Shown: positions 13,737 through 15,098 of the stretch, in pieces
Numbering within the stretch: the first letter of the stretch is position 1
How the letters are laid out: each line of letters opens with the position of its first letter
Assembly (NCBI GenBank): GCA_003577005.1
Contig: QEUW01000174.1
Location: forward strand, 1-15,098
DNA length: 15,098 nt
Direction: 5' to 3'
Origin: Chloroflexota bacterium
Lineage (GTDB): Bacteria; Chloroflexota; Anaerolineae; Caldilineales; Caldilineaceae
Made by a program: the position numbers and the translations under genes
The notes under the pieces: generated by a model
The model's database searches: none
What the model was told of the DNA's origin: nothing
Seen by the model: only the letters and a program-made list of their open reading frames with translations

Positions 13737-14639
13737 TTATGAACGCAACGCCGGGAGAACGCGCTCGCCGAGCAGCCGCACCCCCTCATGCGCCGTCAGG
13801 CCGTGGGGGGTGCCAAACTCGACGCGGCTAGCGCCAGTGGCGAAAAGAGCGTGAGTCTGCTCGGCAACGGCAGCAGGCGTCCCGGCAAAGGCAAAGCGAT
13901 GTAGCAACTCGTCCGAAATGAGCGCAGCCGCGGCGTCATAGTCATAGCGAGCTGCGGCTGTGCGCAGGCGGGCTAGCAGTTCCGGGTCAAGCTGCAAGCT
14001 TGGGTCGAGGTCGGCCACCACCGGCAGGTAGAGCGCTACTTCGCGGCGCGCTCGCGCCCGCGCCGCCGCGCCATCCTGATCGACCACACTGACGGCGCCG
14101 ACAACCAGCCCAATGGCTGACGGGTCGCGACCCAGGGGCGCCGCGGCCTCAGCAATCGTCCGGCGGAAGAAGGGTACTACATCCGGGTTCGCCGTACCGC
14201 CGATCTTGATCTCGCTGATTTCGGCGAGGCAGGCGCGGATCGTCGCCGCGCCCCAGGTGCCCAACAGAAAGGGGATCTCGCTCCGCAGGACTGTCCAGCG
14301 CAATGTGTCACCACCGGCCAGGGGGAAGATTTCGCCCGCATACGGTTCCTTGGACTGGCGCAGCAAGTGACGGACACAGGCAAGCGCCTCGCGCAGCGCC
14401 GTCACCGTCCGCTGGGGTTCGAGACCGATAAAATCCAACCAACTGCCCCGCGCAACCCCCAGATAGGCGCGCCCTTGCGCCATCTCGTCGATCAACGCAA
14501 TATTGCCGGCAATATTGATAGGGTGGCAGGTGAACGGGTTGACGGCGGCCACGCCTACCTGCACCCGCCGGGTGGCGCGGGCCATCTCCAACAGCGGCAG
14601 CCACGCCGGTTGGTAGAGCAGGTCGTTGTAGACGGTCAC
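13737..14639 (-). CDS. LLM-class (luciferase-like) flavin/F420-dependent oxidoreductase, 5'-truncated
   Basis: TIM-barrel oxidoreductase of the bacterial luciferase/F420 methylene-H4MPT-reductase group. Family blocks are clear: NDLLYQPAWLPLLEMARATRR, VNPFTCHPINIAGNIALIDEMAQGRAYLGVARGSW, IPFLLGTWG, and the C-terminal FAFAGTPAAVAEQ with GASRVEFGTPHG. The only in-frame start is GTG at 14639, yet the frame continues upstream for 14 codons whose last six to seven (QYGFDG before VTVYN) fit the family's 'GFD.VWV' strand. A TAA at 14684 then interrupts, inside repeat sequence. The usual first 25-30 residues with strand 1 are missing. The gene is therefore probably damaged, by loss of its 5' end at the repeat patch, and may be a pseudogene. 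It is otherwise intact to its stop. It lies downstream of livF. Confidence 0.8.
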   Translation of the reverse strand: MTVYNDLLYQPAWLPLLEMARATRRVQVGVAAVNPFTCHPINIAGNIALIDEMAQGRAYLGVARGSWLDFIGLEPQRTVTALREALACVRHLLRQSKEPYAGEIFPLAGGDTLRWTVLRSEIPFLLGTWGAATIRACLAEISEIKIGGTANPDVVPFFRRTIAEAAAPLGRDPSAIGLVVGAVSVVDQDGAAARARARREVALYLPVVADLDPSLQLDPELLARLRTAAARYDYDAAAALISDELLHRFAFAGTPAAVAEQTHALFATGASRVEFGTPHGLTAHEGVRLLGERVLPALRS

Positions 14640-14672
14640 ACCATCGAAGCCATATTGGTGAGTTGCATAAAG

Positions 14673-14742
14673 AATTGTGAATTATCGATTGCAAATTGTG
14701 AATGGCCGGCGCCCCGTCTCCCGCAATTGTAGGCTGTAGGCT
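14673..14742. repeat. AATTGTGAAT direct repeats and TGTAGGC tandem
   Basis: AATTGTGAAT occurs at 14673-14682 and 14694-14703 (21 bp apart), with related GATTGCAAATT between. TGTAGGC is tandem at 14729-14742. Together they occupy the 107-bp gap between livF and the LLM gene and supply the TAA that cuts the LLM frame. Confidence 0.65.
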
Positions 14743-14746
14743 GCCC

Positions 14747-15098
14747 TCAGCGGCGTCTACTGCTCTTTTGAACGCCCAGATAACCTTTGACGGTTTCCTC
14801 ATCGGCTAACAGGTCCGCCGCACGGCCATGCAAGACGATGTGACCTTCGCGGAAGAGATAGGCATAGTCACACCAGCGCAGAATGCTACGGGCGTTTTGT
14901 TCGACGACAACGAGCGTGAGGCCATCGCTGGCCAATCTCTTGAGCGTGCGGAAGACCTCGGTCACCAGCAAGGGCGACAAGCCGGCGCTCGGCTCGTCGA
15001 GCAGCATGATACGCGGTGCAGCCAGCCAGCCGATGGCGATGGCGAGCATCTGCCGTTCGCCGCCGCTGAGCGCACCCGCTCGTTGTTGGAGCCGCCCT
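14747..15098 (-). CDS. livF: Branched-chain amino acid ABC transporter ATPase LivF (5' part outside window)
   Basis: C-terminal half of the second ATPase of a branched-chain amino acid/urea-type ABC importer. The signature LSGGERQ is encoded at about 15050-15070, followed by MLAIAIGWLAAPRIMLLDEPSAGLSPLL (Walker B and D-loop), VVVEQNARSIL (H-loop position occupied by the family-typical Gln in VEQN) and the C-terminal YLFREGHIVLHGRAADLLADEETVKGYLG. This VEQN and ending are specific to LivF rather than LivG. The ATG at 15049 is internal to the family and not the start; the frame stays open to the window edge. The gene ends 107 bp before the truncated LLM gene. Other transporter genes should lie beyond the right edge. 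Confidence 0.93.
   Translation of the reverse strand, partial: GRLQQRAGALSGGERQMLAIAIGWLAAPRIMLLDEPSAGLSPLLVTEVFRTLKRLASDGLTLVVVEQNARSILRWCDYAYLFREGHIVLHGRAADLLADEETVKGYLGVQKSSRRR

Overview
The window reads as part of a GC-rich bacterial chromosome, most likely a filamentous or thermophilic Chloroflexota (Caldilinea/Anaerolineae-like). This rests on a secreted Thr/Pro-rich protein ending in LYLPLVAR, a C-terminal signature I associate with Chloroflexota exported proteins, on an archaeal-type phosphoglycerate mutase, and on many short degenerate repeat arrays at gene boundaries. No rRNA, tRNA, CRISPR array or intact insertion sequence was seen. Taxonomy is an inference.

Left part (1-4110). 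The 3' end of a flavin reductase gene is met tail-to-tail by a Phd/RelE-type toxin-antitoxin pair whose toxin frame runs about 200 bp antisense into the reductase. A 450-bp intergenic stretch follows, with a 13-bp inverted repeat and then a textbook sigma-70 promoter overlaid by 21-bp-phased AT-rich operator repeats. It drives a two-gene operon: a metallo-beta-lactamase-fold hydrolase and a WHG-type TetR repressor, presumably self-regulated. An RraA-like/class II aldolase-family gene comes next and ends at a very strong 22-bp inverted repeat.

Middle part (4119-10904, all minus strand). In transcription order this holds archaeal-type phosphoglycerate mutase, a class III sirtuin, a cysteine-cluster protein, the two subunits of a ThDP-dependent decarboxylase of the sulfopyruvate/phosphonopyruvate decarboxylase family, a metal-dependent cyclase/amidohydrolase, a dimethylarginine dimethylaminohydrolase and an aminoglycoside-nucleotidyltransferase-like protein. 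The decarboxylase, cyclase and DDAH genes look like a small-molecule (amide/guanidine/2-oxoacid) catabolic set. The substrate cannot be read from the sequence.

Right part (11143-15098). A stand-alone sugar-ABC ATPase gene (ugpC/msmX-like) has its own extended -10 promoter and an intrinsic terminator. Diverging from it is a plus-strand gene for the secreted LYLPLVAR protein. Its 5' leader contains three mutually exclusive stems ending in an intrinsic terminator, the architecture of a riboswitch or attenuator (or an independent small RNA), and matches no class I recognise. A luciferase-like monooxygenase gene that has lost its N-terminal codons next to repeat arrays, and the 3' part of livF, close the window.

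The most notable items are the leader RNA at 12573-12716, the phased operator at 1540-1599, the truncated LLM gene, the toxin/reductase antisense overlap, and the recurrence of several unrelated short repeat families at gene borders, one of which supplies the last codons and stop of a gene.
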